Source: Mucilaginibacter gossypiicola
Lineage (GTDB): Bacteria > Bacteroidota > Bacteroidia > Sphingobacteriales > Sphingobacteriaceae
Direction of reading: 5' to 3'
Assembly (NCBI RefSeq): GCF_900110105.1
Contig: NZ_FOCL01000011.1
Span: 1 to 64,000, forward strand
Length of the DNA: 64,000 bases
The position numbers and the translations under genes were made by a program. This document shows positions 43,760 to 52,837 of this stretch, piece after piece. Numbering within the stretch: the first letter of the stretch is position 1; the number at the start of each line of letters is the position of its first letter. The notes below the pieces were generated by a model. The model did not search any database and had not been told where the DNA came from. It saw only the letters and a list, made by a program, of their open reading frames with translations.

Positions 43760-44910
43760 CGGGTTTCCCAATTCGGTTTACCATAAATACCTAAAGGCGT
43801 TATGCGGTTTTGGAAAATGGTTTGCGGACTGTTATAAAACTCAATAAAATCATCGGCACTGGTTTGGCCGGGATAGGGTACGTAATAATGATGCTCATTT
43901 CCGTTACGCCATGCCATTACATATGATACCCTGTGTTTAGCGAGTGTTTGAAGTAATACCTTCGTCCACCAATCGGCCATGGGGATACCTTCGTATCCGG
44001 TTTCGGGCAAGCATGATATTTTATGATGTTTTGCTGCGATGGCGTCAACAATGGTAAGGCGTTTATCCAGTTTAGTTTGAAAACGATCAACGCTGCTGGT
44101 ACAATAGTTATCAAAACCGATAAAATCAGCGTAAGCATCACCGGGATAACGTTCCAGAAACTCATCTTCCGATTCAAAATCAGCCGCCGAATATACGATG
44201 AGCAGGTTATGCAACTTCTTTTTATCGCGCAGATAATCGATAGTAAAACACCACAGGGCCTTAAATTCATCGGGCGTGCTGGTGTTTTTGCACCACCAAA
44301 ACCAGTTACCGGTAAGCTCATGAAAAGGCCGGAACAATATAGGGATAGCCTCCCCTTCCGGCCCCTTTATATCGGCTAAATAATTAGCTGCCCTATCAAG
44401 GTAAGCAACATATACGTCATGAAATGCACCACCGGTGATCAGATCTTTCACAGTATGCTGCGTGGTATCCCAGGCGGTTTTCCCGTTGGTTGGGCTATCC
44501 ATGTGCCAGCAAAAGGTGTTGATACCACCACGTGCATAAACATCCTTAACAAACTGCTTTTGCTGCTTAAAAGGGATACCGTTAATATCATGGATGCTAT
44601 CATGTTCAATCCGGGCCAAATCCCAACCGTACAACGCCGGGTATGATCCTGTTACACTTTTCACATCTGATCGGCCGGGTTCAGCACGCCAGCCAACTCC
44701 ATAAGCCAGGTCATCATGATGGCCAAATATCACCCCCGCATTCACCAGGCGCTGCATACTATAAAAAAGCTGCCGGGTTTCGGCAGTAGCTTTTTTATCG
44801 GCAGGTTCAAACAGTTGCGCCATTGCAGTTGAGCTCTTGATCAGCAGGCATAAAATAATAATTACTCTAAATGCTTTACTCATGATGGCTATCTCCCGCT
44901 TATTTCTCAT
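43756..44910 (-). CDS. GH26 beta-mannanase, secreted
   Basis: 384 residues with a signal peptide (a second start at Met10 gives MSKAFRVIIILCLLIKSSTA; both are possible). GH26 hallmarks: QRLVNAGVIFGHHDDLAYGV near 53-72, WHMDSP (135-140), IPILFRPFHELTGNWFWW with acid/base Glu198, and KISCLPETGYEG with nucleophile Glu303; SYVMAWRNGNEHHYYVPYPG near the C-terminus. Endo-acting or mannobiose-releasing cleavage of beta-1,4-mannan. It starts with an ATGA overlap to the GH27 gene, so translation is coupled; the two are expected to work together on galactomannan. Confidence 0.93.
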   Translation of the reverse strand: MRNKREIAIMSKAFRVIIILCLLIKSSTAMAQLFEPADKKATAETRQLFYSMQRLVNAGVIFGHHDDLAYGVGWRAEPGRSDVKSVTGSYPALYGWDLARIEHDSIHDINGIPFKQQKQFVKDVYARGGINTFCWHMDSPTNGKTAWDTTQHTVKDLITGGAFHDVYVAYLDRAANYLADIKGPEGEAIPILFRPFHELTGNWFWWCKNTSTPDEFKALWCFTIDYLRDKKKLHNLLIVYSAADFESEDEFLERYPGDAYADFIGFDNYCTSSVDRFQTKLDKRLTIVDAIAAKHHKISCLPETGYEGIPMADWWTKVLLQTLAKHRVSYVMAWRNGNEHHYYVPYPGQTSADDFIEFYNSPQTIFQNRITPLGIYGKPNWETR

Positions 44911-46172
44911 TTACTTAACCTCAGCATCACCACATCATGGCTTGCGATGGTTTGCTTAAATTCCTTTTTTGTTGTGCCGATGTCCTTTTTTTCCCAAACA
45001 TCATGCAGCTTGTAGTTCACCTTGCTAAAGTCAACGTCCAAATTAACAGTTTCGTTTTTAAATGGATGATCCTTCCAGCTATAACTAATATTTTGAGGTG
45101 TGACCGACCGGTTCAGAAAGCAAACAGCAAGTCCGCCATCGGCAAGTGTTTTCACCCAAACTTCAAGCCCCTTATCGCTTGAGATCCGGAACGCCGATAG
45201 TCCCAATTTATCCTGGTCAATAGCGATGGCCTCTTTATTGATTAAAATAGATTGCGTTTGCGCCGACATTTTGCGCAAATCATTTCCGGCGGACAGCGGA
45301 GCCGAAAGCATGCACCACATTGAAAAATGCGCTCTGTCTTCATTAAAAGTCATACCGTTGCCAATTTCCAGCATATCCGGATCATTCCAATGATTTGGGC
45401 CGTTGTATTTGGCAATAACAGGCTGTTTATCTAAAATGGACATCACACTCAAGGCAGTCCAGGTACCTACATTTTTATCTTTATCAAAGCTGGCCGTAAT
45501 ATCGCCGGTAGTACGGTATAGCTCACCCACACCTTTCGCCCAAAGCCAGGGCTGGTGATTACCCCATTCGCATAAGCTAAAAACTATAGGCCTGCCTGTT
45601 GCTTTAAGGGCCGAGCTCATAGTTATATAAGCTTCGCGGGCATTAAGGCTATCGGTATTACACCAGTCATACTTCAAAAAATCAACACCCCATGATGCAT
45701 ATAAACGGGCGTCCTGGTATTCGTGGCCACGGGTTCCGGGATAACCTGCGCAGGTTTTATTACCTGCACAATTGTAGATCCCAAACTTAAGCCCTTTTGA
45801 ATGCACGTAATCAGCAAAGGCTTTCATCCCATTTGGAAACTTTTTAGGATCGGCCACCAAGTCGCCATTTTTATCCCGCTCCATGGTCATCCAGCCATCA
45901 TCAAGCACAAAATACTGATAGCCGGCGTCGCGCATACCCGATGATACATAAGCCTCAACCATACCTTTCAGCAACGGTTCATCGATATTAGTTTGAAAAG
46001 TATTCCAGGTATTCCAGCCCATTGGTGGCGTTGGCGCAAGGTTACCTGTATTAACTTCTGCTCTGGTTACAGCAACTGGTGCAGCACCATCGCCGGTTTG
46101 GGCGTGTGACAAACAGGCTGATAAAACCATCAACGCCGCAAGCGAAACTTTTCGTAATGTATTATTTTCCAT
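44907..46172 (-). CDS. GH27 alpha-galactosidase of the mannan locus
   Basis: 421 residues. The N-terminus has a hydrophobic segment with a possible lipobox (VLSAC, Cys20) or a signal peptidase I site at SHAQ; either places it outside the cytoplasm. The barrel starts with TPPMGWNTWNTF (48-59), has DDGWMTMERD, nucleophile Asp169 in FLKYDWCNTD and acid/base Asp224 in RTTGDITASF, and a C-terminal beta domain. It would strip alpha-1,6-galactose from mannan so that GH26 can act. It has no extra N-terminal domains, unlike the 28347 GH27. It overlaps the GH26 gene by four bases. Confidence 0.93.
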   Translation of the reverse strand: MENNTLRKVSLAALMVLSACLSHAQTGDGAAPVAVTRAEVNTGNLAPTPPMGWNTWNTFQTNIDEPLLKGMVEAYVSSGMRDAGYQYFVLDDGWMTMERDKNGDLVADPKKFPNGMKAFADYVHSKGLKFGIYNCAGNKTCAGYPGTRGHEYQDARLYASWGVDFLKYDWCNTDSLNAREAYITMSSALKATGRPIVFSLCEWGNHQPWLWAKGVGELYRTTGDITASFDKDKNVGTWTALSVMSILDKQPVIAKYNGPNHWNDPDMLEIGNGMTFNEDRAHFSMWCMLSAPLSAGNDLRKMSAQTQSILINKEAIAIDQDKLGLSAFRISSDKGLEVWVKTLADGGLAVCFLNRSVTPQNISYSWKDHPFKNETVNLDVDFSKVNYKLHDVWEKKDIGTTKKEFKQTIASHDVVMLRLSK

Positions 46173-46178
46173 GATGTA

Positions 46179-47936
46179 TTATTTTTTATCGGCTACTAAA
46201 AACACTACTCCCCTTGCAGGTACGCTTACTTTAATGCCCCCGCTGGTACTGGTAGAACTTGCTGCTATGGTTTTATAGTCTGGTGGACCGCCGTAAGCTA
46301 TTACCGGACCATTATCGTTCACCAGTACTTTAGTCGAGAACTCGCCGTTATCGGTACCGCCTTTAAGCGTGTAGTAGTAGTAATTGCTGCCAGTATAATA
46401 GTTTTTTAAATTTATGCTTACTACCTGGTCGGTAGTGCTTTTGTTAACCAGTACTACGCCTGCCTCGCCGGAATTAAAGGATGAGGCATAACTCACAATA
46501 TCCGAACTGCCGCTAACCGACGAATTGATCATCCTGTCGCCAAAATACTTCTGAAAGTAATACAGGTAATAAAATGCCGGCCGTGGTGTAAAATTAGGGG
46601 CATCCGGCTGGCCAATACTGAACAAACCATGATCGTCACCCGGATTATTAGTATCCCAGCTATTTGCCAGATCCCACCTGCTGGCCTGTCCGTACTGATC
46701 TTTGATAATTTCGCCCAAAACCATTACGGCATGTACACCGGCAATATTTGAGATCTGTTGTTTTGAACCTGATGAAAATATATTCCATTCGGTAAGTGCG
46801 ATGGGCTTTTGTGCCACACCCGCCGTTTGGATGGCCCCTTTAACATAATCCATCATTGTTTTTGACGATGCCGGAGCGGTATTGAGGATAGTAAGCGCGG
46901 TTGAATTTTCATTGTAATTAGTATAGTAGTTATGCACGATAAAAAAATCAGCCTTGTCACCTATCTGCCCCAAAACACCGGGGTTCCAGTTGGCTACGAT
47001 GGTAGGATTTGAGCTATCGGCACTTTCATGCAGCACAGCGCCAATTTTTATGGTTGCCCCAATATCGGCTGCAGCTTTACGCATCGAGTCGGCAAAAACC
47101 TTAAAATGCTTACCATACAGATCGCCGGTGATTATTGCAGGCTGACCGTCTTTATTCTTGCTTACGTCAATGCGGTAGCAGGCTTCCCAATTGCCATAGC
47201 ACTCGTTGCCAACTTCCCAATACTTGGTTTTGCCTTTATCATACCTTACCCATTGCGCGGCCAGATGCGCGGCAGTAGCCACCGGGTCATTGCTGGTACC
47301 GTATCGGGCGTAGGCATAATTTACGGTGATGATACCGGTAGTATTTGTTTTTTGCAGCAGGCTGTAATAATTGCTTAAACTTAAGGACCAACTATCATTT
47401 ACATTACCGCTCCAATAACCGGTATTCACAGCCACCGTACCATCCGGCTTCAATGGATGATCGGGCACATCGGCAGGTTTGCCATACGCAGGTAAATCCC
47501 AGAAATACACATCAGATAAACTCCCTCCCGGTGCCCGGATGATATTTGGCGACAGGTTAGTAATATTGGTCACTGTACCAGCATCGGTGTATTGCCCGGT
47601 AAAAGGATTAATGTTATTACCAAACATGTATTTGGATACTTTTGATACTACCTGGCTAAAATCGGCCGTAACAGTTATGGATGTGCTGGCTGTTGGTTTA
47701 GCAGCATCAACAGTTGCCGGTTTGCTGAAAGTTTTCCCCTGCCAGTCGTCAAGAAAAAAGCCCTGACTTGCTGCTACCGCAGGATCGGTTGGTGCAGTGA
47801 TTGCGCCGGTTGCCCCACCGTTGCCCGGGTCGACAACCGGTGTTGGATCGGGCGCAGGCTTGCTGCCCTTTTTACATGCCCCCATCATAATGAGCGCGAG
47901 CGGCAAAGCCGCTATAAACATTTTTATTAATTTCAT
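46179..47936 (-). CDS. GH-A clan glycoside hydrolase lipoprotein (arabinofuranosidase/mannanase-like, family uncertain)
   Basis: 585 residues. Lipobox MGACKKG (Cys21) followed by a Pro/Gly linker: surface lipoprotein. From about 100 the barrel begins, with RAPGGSLSDVYFWDLPAYGK, then the acid/base Glu245 in KYWEVGNECYGNW and the nucleophile Glu383 in PIALTEWNIFSSG, giving the two-Glu retaining clan GH-A pattern, followed by a C-terminal beta domain (about 490-585, VSVPARGVVFLVADKK). The WEVGNE spacing and PGG motif resemble GH51/GH44-type enzymes, but I cannot assign a family by eye. In this locus it is probably a mannan-backbone or side-chain enzyme. It is 6 bases upstream of the GH27 gene and 4 bases overlapping the epimerase gene. 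Confidence 0.75.
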   Translation of the reverse strand: MKLIKMFIAALPLALIMMGACKKGSKPAPDPTPVVDPGNGGATGAITAPTDPAVAASQGFFLDDWQGKTFSKPATVDAAKPTASTSITVTADFSQVVSKVSKYMFGNNINPFTGQYTDAGTVTNITNLSPNIIRAPGGSLSDVYFWDLPAYGKPADVPDHPLKPDGTVAVNTGYWSGNVNDSWSLSLSNYYSLLQKTNTTGIITVNYAYARYGTSNDPVATAAHLAAQWVRYDKGKTKYWEVGNECYGNWEACYRIDVSKNKDGQPAIITGDLYGKHFKVFADSMRKAAADIGATIKIGAVLHESADSSNPTIVANWNPGVLGQIGDKADFFIVHNYYTNYNENSTALTILNTAPASSKTMMDYVKGAIQTAGVAQKPIALTEWNIFSSGSKQQISNIAGVHAVMVLGEIIKDQYGQASRWDLANSWDTNNPGDDHGLFSIGQPDAPNFTPRPAFYYLYYFQKYFGDRMINSSVSGSSDIVSYASSFNSGEAGVVLVNKSTTDQVVSINLKNYYTGSNYYYYTLKGGTDNGEFSTKVLVNDNGPVIAYGGPPDYKTIAASSTSTSGGIKVSVPARGVVFLVADKK

Positions 47937-49168
47937 TTTAATGCTTTTATCCGTTTAATAATTTCGATACATGCACGGCTGTTATGGTAAGGGCACTTCC
48001 AAAGGCCTGCTTTGTCCTCGCCGGGCATAATGCTGCCATCAGCTTTAATGCCCCAAAACCATTCGCCATTTTGTTTATCCAGTATTTTATCTTTTACAAA
48101 AGCCCAGTTATCAAGGGCAAGTTGAAGGTATTTATCATTCCCGCTTAGCTGCCAGGTATTGTAAAAACCAACCATGGCTTCGGCCTGCACCCACCAATGT
48201 TTTTCTTTGATGAGATGATCTTCTGCCGGTTCATATTCATACCATAAACCACCATCCGCATCTAAGCCTTGTATAGTTGCCTCAGCTATTGTGATGCAAA
48301 TCCTGTTAACCCTTTTTATCATTTCCTGGTTATTGATAGCCTCGGCCGCTTCAAGTAAAAGCCAGGTGGCTTCAATATCATGGCCGTACGATACCGTGTT
48401 TGACCGGCGATTCCACTCCTCATCAAAAAACAGCACAAGGTGTCCGGCTTCAGCATCAATAAAATGATCAAAGAAGTTATTGATCAAGGTTTCAATCTGC
48501 TGTTTAAGCCCCTCATCAGGCCAGATGCGGTACAGGTTGGTATAAGCTTCCAGTACGTGCAAATGGGTATTCATGGTCTTTTTTTCGTTGGCATCCTTGG
48601 CGCTCAGCCTTAGGTCATCAAGCGGGTTCCATTCACGGGTAAAAGCTTCGAAATAACCAGTCTTATTCCCATCATAACTTTTATCAACCAAAAGATGATA
48701 CAGGTCAATGGCTTCCTCCTTTACCGTTTCAAGCTTTGAAGCTATATGGTATTCGCTTAGCGCATAAATTGTGAAAGCATTGGCATAAACCTGCTTCTTG
48801 GTGTCAAGCTTATCGCCCTTATAACTAACCGACCAATACACACCACCAAACTCATTGTCGACAAAACAAACCTTGATATAATCATATGCCCGGGTTGCCG
48901 CCTGCAAATAAGCTTCATCAGGGTTTTGATTGTATGCAGCTGAGAAACTCCACAGGATCCGTGCATTTAACACCGAACCTTTCGCAGCATCAGCAGTAAC
49001 CTGATTTTTATTATCAATCTTACCCCAAAAACCGCCGTTCACTTCATCAACTGTGTGGTTGAGCCAATAGTCGAGTATGTTTTTCAACTCTTCTGTTAGC
49101 TCGTTGCTGAAGACAGTGAGTTGATCTTTTAAAACAGCGTTTGATGGTTGAAGCATGTTATTTGTCAT
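47933..49168 (-). CDS. AGE-family cellobiose/mannobiose 2-epimerase
   Basis: 411 residues, no signal (cytoplasmic), all-alpha (alpha/alpha)6 barrel. Pattern NHTVDEVNGGFWGKIDNKNQ near 37-56, KKTMNTHLHVLEAYTNLYRI with His202 and His204, VSYGHDIEATWLLLEAAEAI with His263, EKHWWVQAEAMVGFYNTW with His324, and KCPYHNSRACIEI with His395: the catalytic histidines of cellobiose 2-epimerase. In Bacteroides such an enzyme converts beta-1,4-mannobiose to mannosyl-glucose for the GH130 enzyme, whose gene lies upstream. It overlaps the GH-A gene by four bases. Confidence 0.93.
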   Translation of the reverse strand: MTNNMLQPSNAVLKDQLTVFSNELTEELKNILDYWLNHTVDEVNGGFWGKIDNKNQVTADAAKGSVLNARILWSFSAAYNQNPDEAYLQAATRAYDYIKVCFVDNEFGGVYWSVSYKGDKLDTKKQVYANAFTIYALSEYHIASKLETVKEEAIDLYHLLVDKSYDGNKTGYFEAFTREWNPLDDLRLSAKDANEKKTMNTHLHVLEAYTNLYRIWPDEGLKQQIETLINNFFDHFIDAEAGHLVLFFDEEWNRRSNTVSYGHDIEATWLLLEAAEAINNQEMIKRVNRICITIAEATIQGLDADGGLWYEYEPAEDHLIKEKHWWVQAEAMVGFYNTWQLSGNDKYLQLALDNWAFVKDKILDKQNGEWFWGIKADGSIMPGEDKAGLWKCPYHNSRACIEIIKRIKALK

Positions 49169-49537
49169 AGTTTACAGGCACACCACCTCCACATTTCCTT
49201 TCAGGATAAGTGGCACGCAGGTTTTATCCCGCTGCTATTGGTGTATAGTTTTAGATTGTTTAGTAAATAGTAAGGTATTGAGTCTGTGTCTCGTGAAAAG
49301 AACACACCCTCTCCACCCCTCTCAAGAGAGGGGAATCGCACCGCCCCTGCTTTGAAAGATATATTAATAGTCGCCATTCAAATTCCCCTCTGGAGAGGGG
49401 ATGCATTGGGTGGCGTGGTAGCAGGGGTGTGTTTCGTCGCGCTACAAGTAGCACACCTCCGCTCCTTTCAAGAGAGGGGAATCGCACCTACCCCAAACTT
49501 GAAAGATGAAGAACATATATAATCAGAGTCTAAGTGT
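49169..49537. repeat. 369-base gap in the mannan operon filled with palindromes
   Basis: Two CTCTCAAGAGAGGGGAATCGCACC-like units (49317-49340 and 49470-49488) and a reverse unit near 49384-49405 (CCCCTCTGGAGAGGGG) with intervening CACACC. They match the stretch near 333-353. No gene is supported; the gap splits GH130 and the symporter from the epimerase and hydrolases, but no T-run terminator is seen. Confidence 0.65.
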
Positions 49538-50734
49538 TCAGGCGCTGGCTTCCTGTAACTGACCTAAACCTTTGTTTTTATCAATAATATTATACACCGC
49601 CTGTACCGATGATGCCGAACGCAAACCATCTGCCGGTGTGTTCATGGCATAATCTATCAGTTTATCAACCGTGGTTGTGGCTACATGCATACGGGTATCC
49701 GAAGATGCGTAATAAACATAAACAGTACCGTCATCATCGGCTATCCAACCATTACAGAAAACTACGTTTGATACATCGCCTACACGTTCTTCGCCTACAG
49801 GGGCTAAAAAATAGCCGGCTGGCTGGTAAATTACCTTTGTTAAATCGTGCAGATCGGTCATGAACATGTACAGTACGTAACGCAACCCTGCGGCCGTATT
49901 GCGCACCCCATGCGCAAGGTGCAGCCAGCCTTTCTCCGTTCTAATTGGTGCCGGGCCCTGGCCATTCTTGGCTTCGTAAACAGTATGATAGTTTTTGTTA
50001 TGGATGATGGTTTCCTGGTCAACAACTGCATTCTCCATGGTATCGCATAAACCAAAACCTATACCGCCGCCGGTACCTGCGCTGATAAAACCATCTTGCG
50101 GACGGGTATACAAAGCATATTTACCATCAACAAATTCGGGGTGCAGTACCACATTGCGCTGCTGGGGCGAATTAGTTTTCAGATCGGGCAGGCGCTCCCA
50201 TTTCACCAGGTTTTTTGTACGAGCAATACCACAGGCTGCTATCGCCATCGACTGATCATGTGATGGCGCTTCCGGATCGCGGCGTTCAGTGCAGAACAAA
50301 CCGTAGATCCAGCCATCTTCATGTTGGGTCAGGCGCATATCATACACATTGGTGTCGGGCTCGTGGGTTTGGGGCAATTCGATTGGATAATCCCAGAATC
50401 TAAAACCATTGATACCGTCAGCACTCTCGGCCACCGCAAAAAATGATTTACGGTCGGCCCCTTCAACGCGCGCTACCATGAGGTATTTGCCATTAAATTT
50501 AATGGCCCCGGCGTTAAAGACAGCGTTGATACCAAAGCGCTCCATCAAGTGAGGATTGGTTTTGGCGTCAAGATCGTACCGCCATTCAAGCGGTGTATGA
50601 GCCGCTGTAAGCACAGGGTATTTAAACCGGCTAAAAATACCGTTGCCTGTTTCCTCAACCTCGTTTTCCCGGTTAATTAATTGCGCTTGTTCGGCCTGTA
50701 ACTGAATGAGCCTTTGGTTAAATTCCTGCGTCAT
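49538..50734 (-). CDS. GH130 beta-1,4-mannosylglucose phosphorylase
   Basis: 398 residues, cytoplasmic. GH130_1 hallmarks: FNAGAIKFNGKYLMVARVEG near 73-92, the catalytic Asp132 in DTNVYDMRLT, HEDGWIYGLFCTERRDPEAP, QRNVVLHPEFVDGKYALYTR and GGGIGFGLCDT. It uses phosphate to split mannosyl-beta-1,4-glucose into mannose-1-phosphate and glucose; the upstream N-terminal helix of about 35 residues is typical of this subgroup. Thirteen bases after the symporter gene, so same transcript. With the epimerase it forms the standard two-step mannobiose pathway. Confidence 0.94.
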   Translation of the reverse strand: MTQEFNQRLIQLQAEQAQLINRENEVEETGNGIFSRFKYPVLTAAHTPLEWRYDLDAKTNPHLMERFGINAVFNAGAIKFNGKYLMVARVEGADRKSFFAVAESADGINGFRFWDYPIELPQTHEPDTNVYDMRLTQHEDGWIYGLFCTERRDPEAPSHDQSMAIAACGIARTKNLVKWERLPDLKTNSPQQRNVVLHPEFVDGKYALYTRPQDGFISAGTGGGIGFGLCDTMENAVVDQETIIHNKNYHTVYEAKNGQGPAPIRTEKGWLHLAHGVRNTAAGLRYVLYMFMTDLHDLTKVIYQPAGYFLAPVGEERVGDVSNVVFCNGWIADDDGTVYVYYASSDTRMHVATTTVDKLIDYAMNTPADGLRSASSVQAVYNIIDKNKGLGQLQEASA

Positions 50735-50746
50735 ATATATCTTTTA

Positions 50747-52579
50747 TCAATAATCTTTTAGTTTGTCCCACCAGGTTTTCTTCAGTATAGTAATAGTAAC
50801 CACCAGTATAGCTATGGTAACTATGAGGGATGTTTTTTGTGCCAGTATCAGGTACATGGGCAGTATGGTAAGGCTGCATTGCGTAATGGTGCCGATAAAC
50901 ACATTGAACATGTTTAGCTTAAAGTTTTTGTTGGGCAAAAATGAAGGATCATCCTCCATTACAATTGCCTTAACAGGCCCCCAAACGCCCCACGGCCTCA
51001 CCGTTGTATAAAACGACTTCAACACGGCCATATCTGTTGGCGCTGTAGCGTAAGAACCGATAACAGATCCCACCAGCGAGATAGCAAACAACACCGGAAA
51101 CCAATACAACAACTCAACCGAAGGGATAATAAGCGAGAATACCATCGCTGATAAGATCCCCGAAAGCATCCCGTAAAAAAAGCCGTTAGCGTTAAAGCGC
51201 CACCAATGCCATTTAAGTACGTTACTGGCTATATAACCACCATAAAGTGCCGATACTATCCATTGCAGCACACTGTTCACATCTTTTACAAAAAAGCCCA
51301 GTATCACGCCTACCGCTACTACAAAAACGCCCACCAGATAATTTGCCGTAATGATTTTTTTAGTGGATGCCTTTGGGTTAATGTATTTTAGATAGATATC
51401 ATTCACGATGTAAGCCTGCGCCGCGTTCATGGTGCCGCTGAAGGTACTCATGAAAGCCCCAAGCAAACCTGCCAGCAACAACCCCACCAAGCCAACCGGC
51501 AAAAAGCTATTAATCACAGCGGGCAGGATGCGTTCAAAGTCAATAGCTCCTTTGGCATCTTTCAAATCCATTTGGTGATAAAAAAGAACGCCGAGTATGG
51601 TTAAACTTATAATAAGCGCATAGCGGATAGGCAGCAGGATGATATTTACAAAACCGCTCATTTTGCTGGCCTCTTCGGGCGAGCGGGTGGAGAGGATCTT
51701 TTGCATATCATAATTAGGTGCCGGCCCGGCTACTGCCGAAAAGAAGCCTTTAAAAGTCATCATCATAAAAAACAGGCCGAACAGCGAGTAACCATCTGAC
51801 TTGATCTTATTGTTTACCTCGTTGATGATCCCAGTCCAGCTGAGGCCGAGATTTTTACCGAAGAAAGGACTATACCAGCCATCGGGTACATTGAGATGGT
51901 TTCCATGCAATTTCCCGGCGGCAATAAAGCTGATCCATACGCAGGCCACCGTCATGATACCATATTTGATCATATCGCCCAGCACAATACTGTGCATACC
52001 GCCTATGATAGAGTAAAACATGGCGAACAGCGTAAATATGATCCCGTACACATGCGGTACATACTGAGGCGCTACGCTGAAAGGCACATAAGCTTTAACC
52101 AGATCCCAGGGGATAAATATTTCAATGAACTTGCCTAAGCCTATAAACCCGTAAGCCAGAAAACCGAAACAACTTAACAGCGCAAAAGCGATAACCACCA
52201 CATTTGAGCCTGTTACCCCAGCCCCGGTTTTACCGAAACGGGTTGCCAGCCACTCGGCACCGGTAGCCGCGTTTGACCGGCGAAGCCAGCGCGACAGGTA
52301 CATCATTAAAAACACCTGGTTAAATACCGGCCAAAGCCATGGGATCCAGATGCTTTTCATGCCGTAAACAAAGCACAGGCTTACCATCCACATAGTGCCG
52401 CTGATGTCGAACATATCGGAGGCATCGCTTAAACCCAGCTTATACCAGGGTAAAGATTTGCCGCCCAGCATATAGCTTTCCTTGTTTTCACGGGCCTTTT
52501 TACGGTACCATAAACCAATAAAAATGGTGCTTAACAGGTATAAAACTATAATGGCAACATCAAGTAAGTGTAACTTCAT
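50747..52579 (-). CDS. Sodium:solute symporter (SSS/SLC5 family), probable mannobiose importer
   Basis: 610 residues with about fourteen membrane segments. Start LLDVAIIVLYLLSTIFIGLW, SYMLGGKSLPWYKLGLSDAS (the SSS signature with the early Gly-rich segment), then long loops, TM ends near 590. Located directly before the GH130 gene and after the AraC gene. In Bacteroidota mannan loci a symporter or MFS protein imports the disaccharide; SSS in this position is a likely mannobiose or mannosyl-glucose importer, which is inference. Its 5' flank has repeated TTGTCTGA units. Confidence 0.87.
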   Translation of the reverse strand: MKLHLLDVAIIVLYLLSTIFIGLWYRKKARENKESYMLGGKSLPWYKLGLSDASDMFDISGTMWMVSLCFVYGMKSIWIPWLWPVFNQVFLMMYLSRWLRRSNAATGAEWLATRFGKTGAGVTGSNVVVIAFALLSCFGFLAYGFIGLGKFIEIFIPWDLVKAYVPFSVAPQYVPHVYGIIFTLFAMFYSIIGGMHSIVLGDMIKYGIMTVACVWISFIAAGKLHGNHLNVPDGWYSPFFGKNLGLSWTGIINEVNNKIKSDGYSLFGLFFMMMTFKGFFSAVAGPAPNYDMQKILSTRSPEEASKMSGFVNIILLPIRYALIISLTILGVLFYHQMDLKDAKGAIDFERILPAVINSFLPVGLVGLLLAGLLGAFMSTFSGTMNAAQAYIVNDIYLKYINPKASTKKIITANYLVGVFVVAVGVILGFFVKDVNSVLQWIVSALYGGYIASNVLKWHWWRFNANGFFYGMLSGILSAMVFSLIIPSVELLYWFPVLFAISLVGSVIGSYATAPTDMAVLKSFYTTVRPWGVWGPVKAIVMEDDPSFLPNKNFKLNMFNVFIGTITQCSLTILPMYLILAQKTSLIVTIAILVVTITILKKTWWDKLKDY

Positions 52580-52837
52580 CTTGTCTGATTTTGTCTGAAC
52601 CGGAATTTTTTTAATTAAATAATTATCAGAATACTACAATCCTGGTTTAAAAATGGCCAAATACAATAAATTCGATGAATTCATAAATTCCAAAAATTCG
52701 AGTTCAGACACCTTAATTGGCATTACTCAAAAATGAATTTATTATCAGCAATTTTATAATACTTTTTTAACCTTATATTTAACATTATCGACAAGGTGAT
52801 ACATTTTTAACCAGCCATAAAGCCAAATAAACACCAG
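52580..52837 (-). promoter_or_regulatory. Probable control region of the mannan catabolic operon
   Basis: 258 gene-free bases upstream of the symporter. TTGTCTGA occurs twice at one helical turn (52581, 52591), TGTCTGAAC (52592-52600) has its exact inverted partner GTTCAGACA at 52702-52710, and AATTC repeats (52674-52700) lie next to the latter. These are possible binding sites for the AraC regulator coded upstream; I see no clear TAnnTTTG. Confidence 0.4.

Noticed and set aside
49155..49522. Three small frames in the gap between GH130 and epimerase genes
   Set aside because: Translate palindromic repeats (HPSQERGIA-like); no start support.
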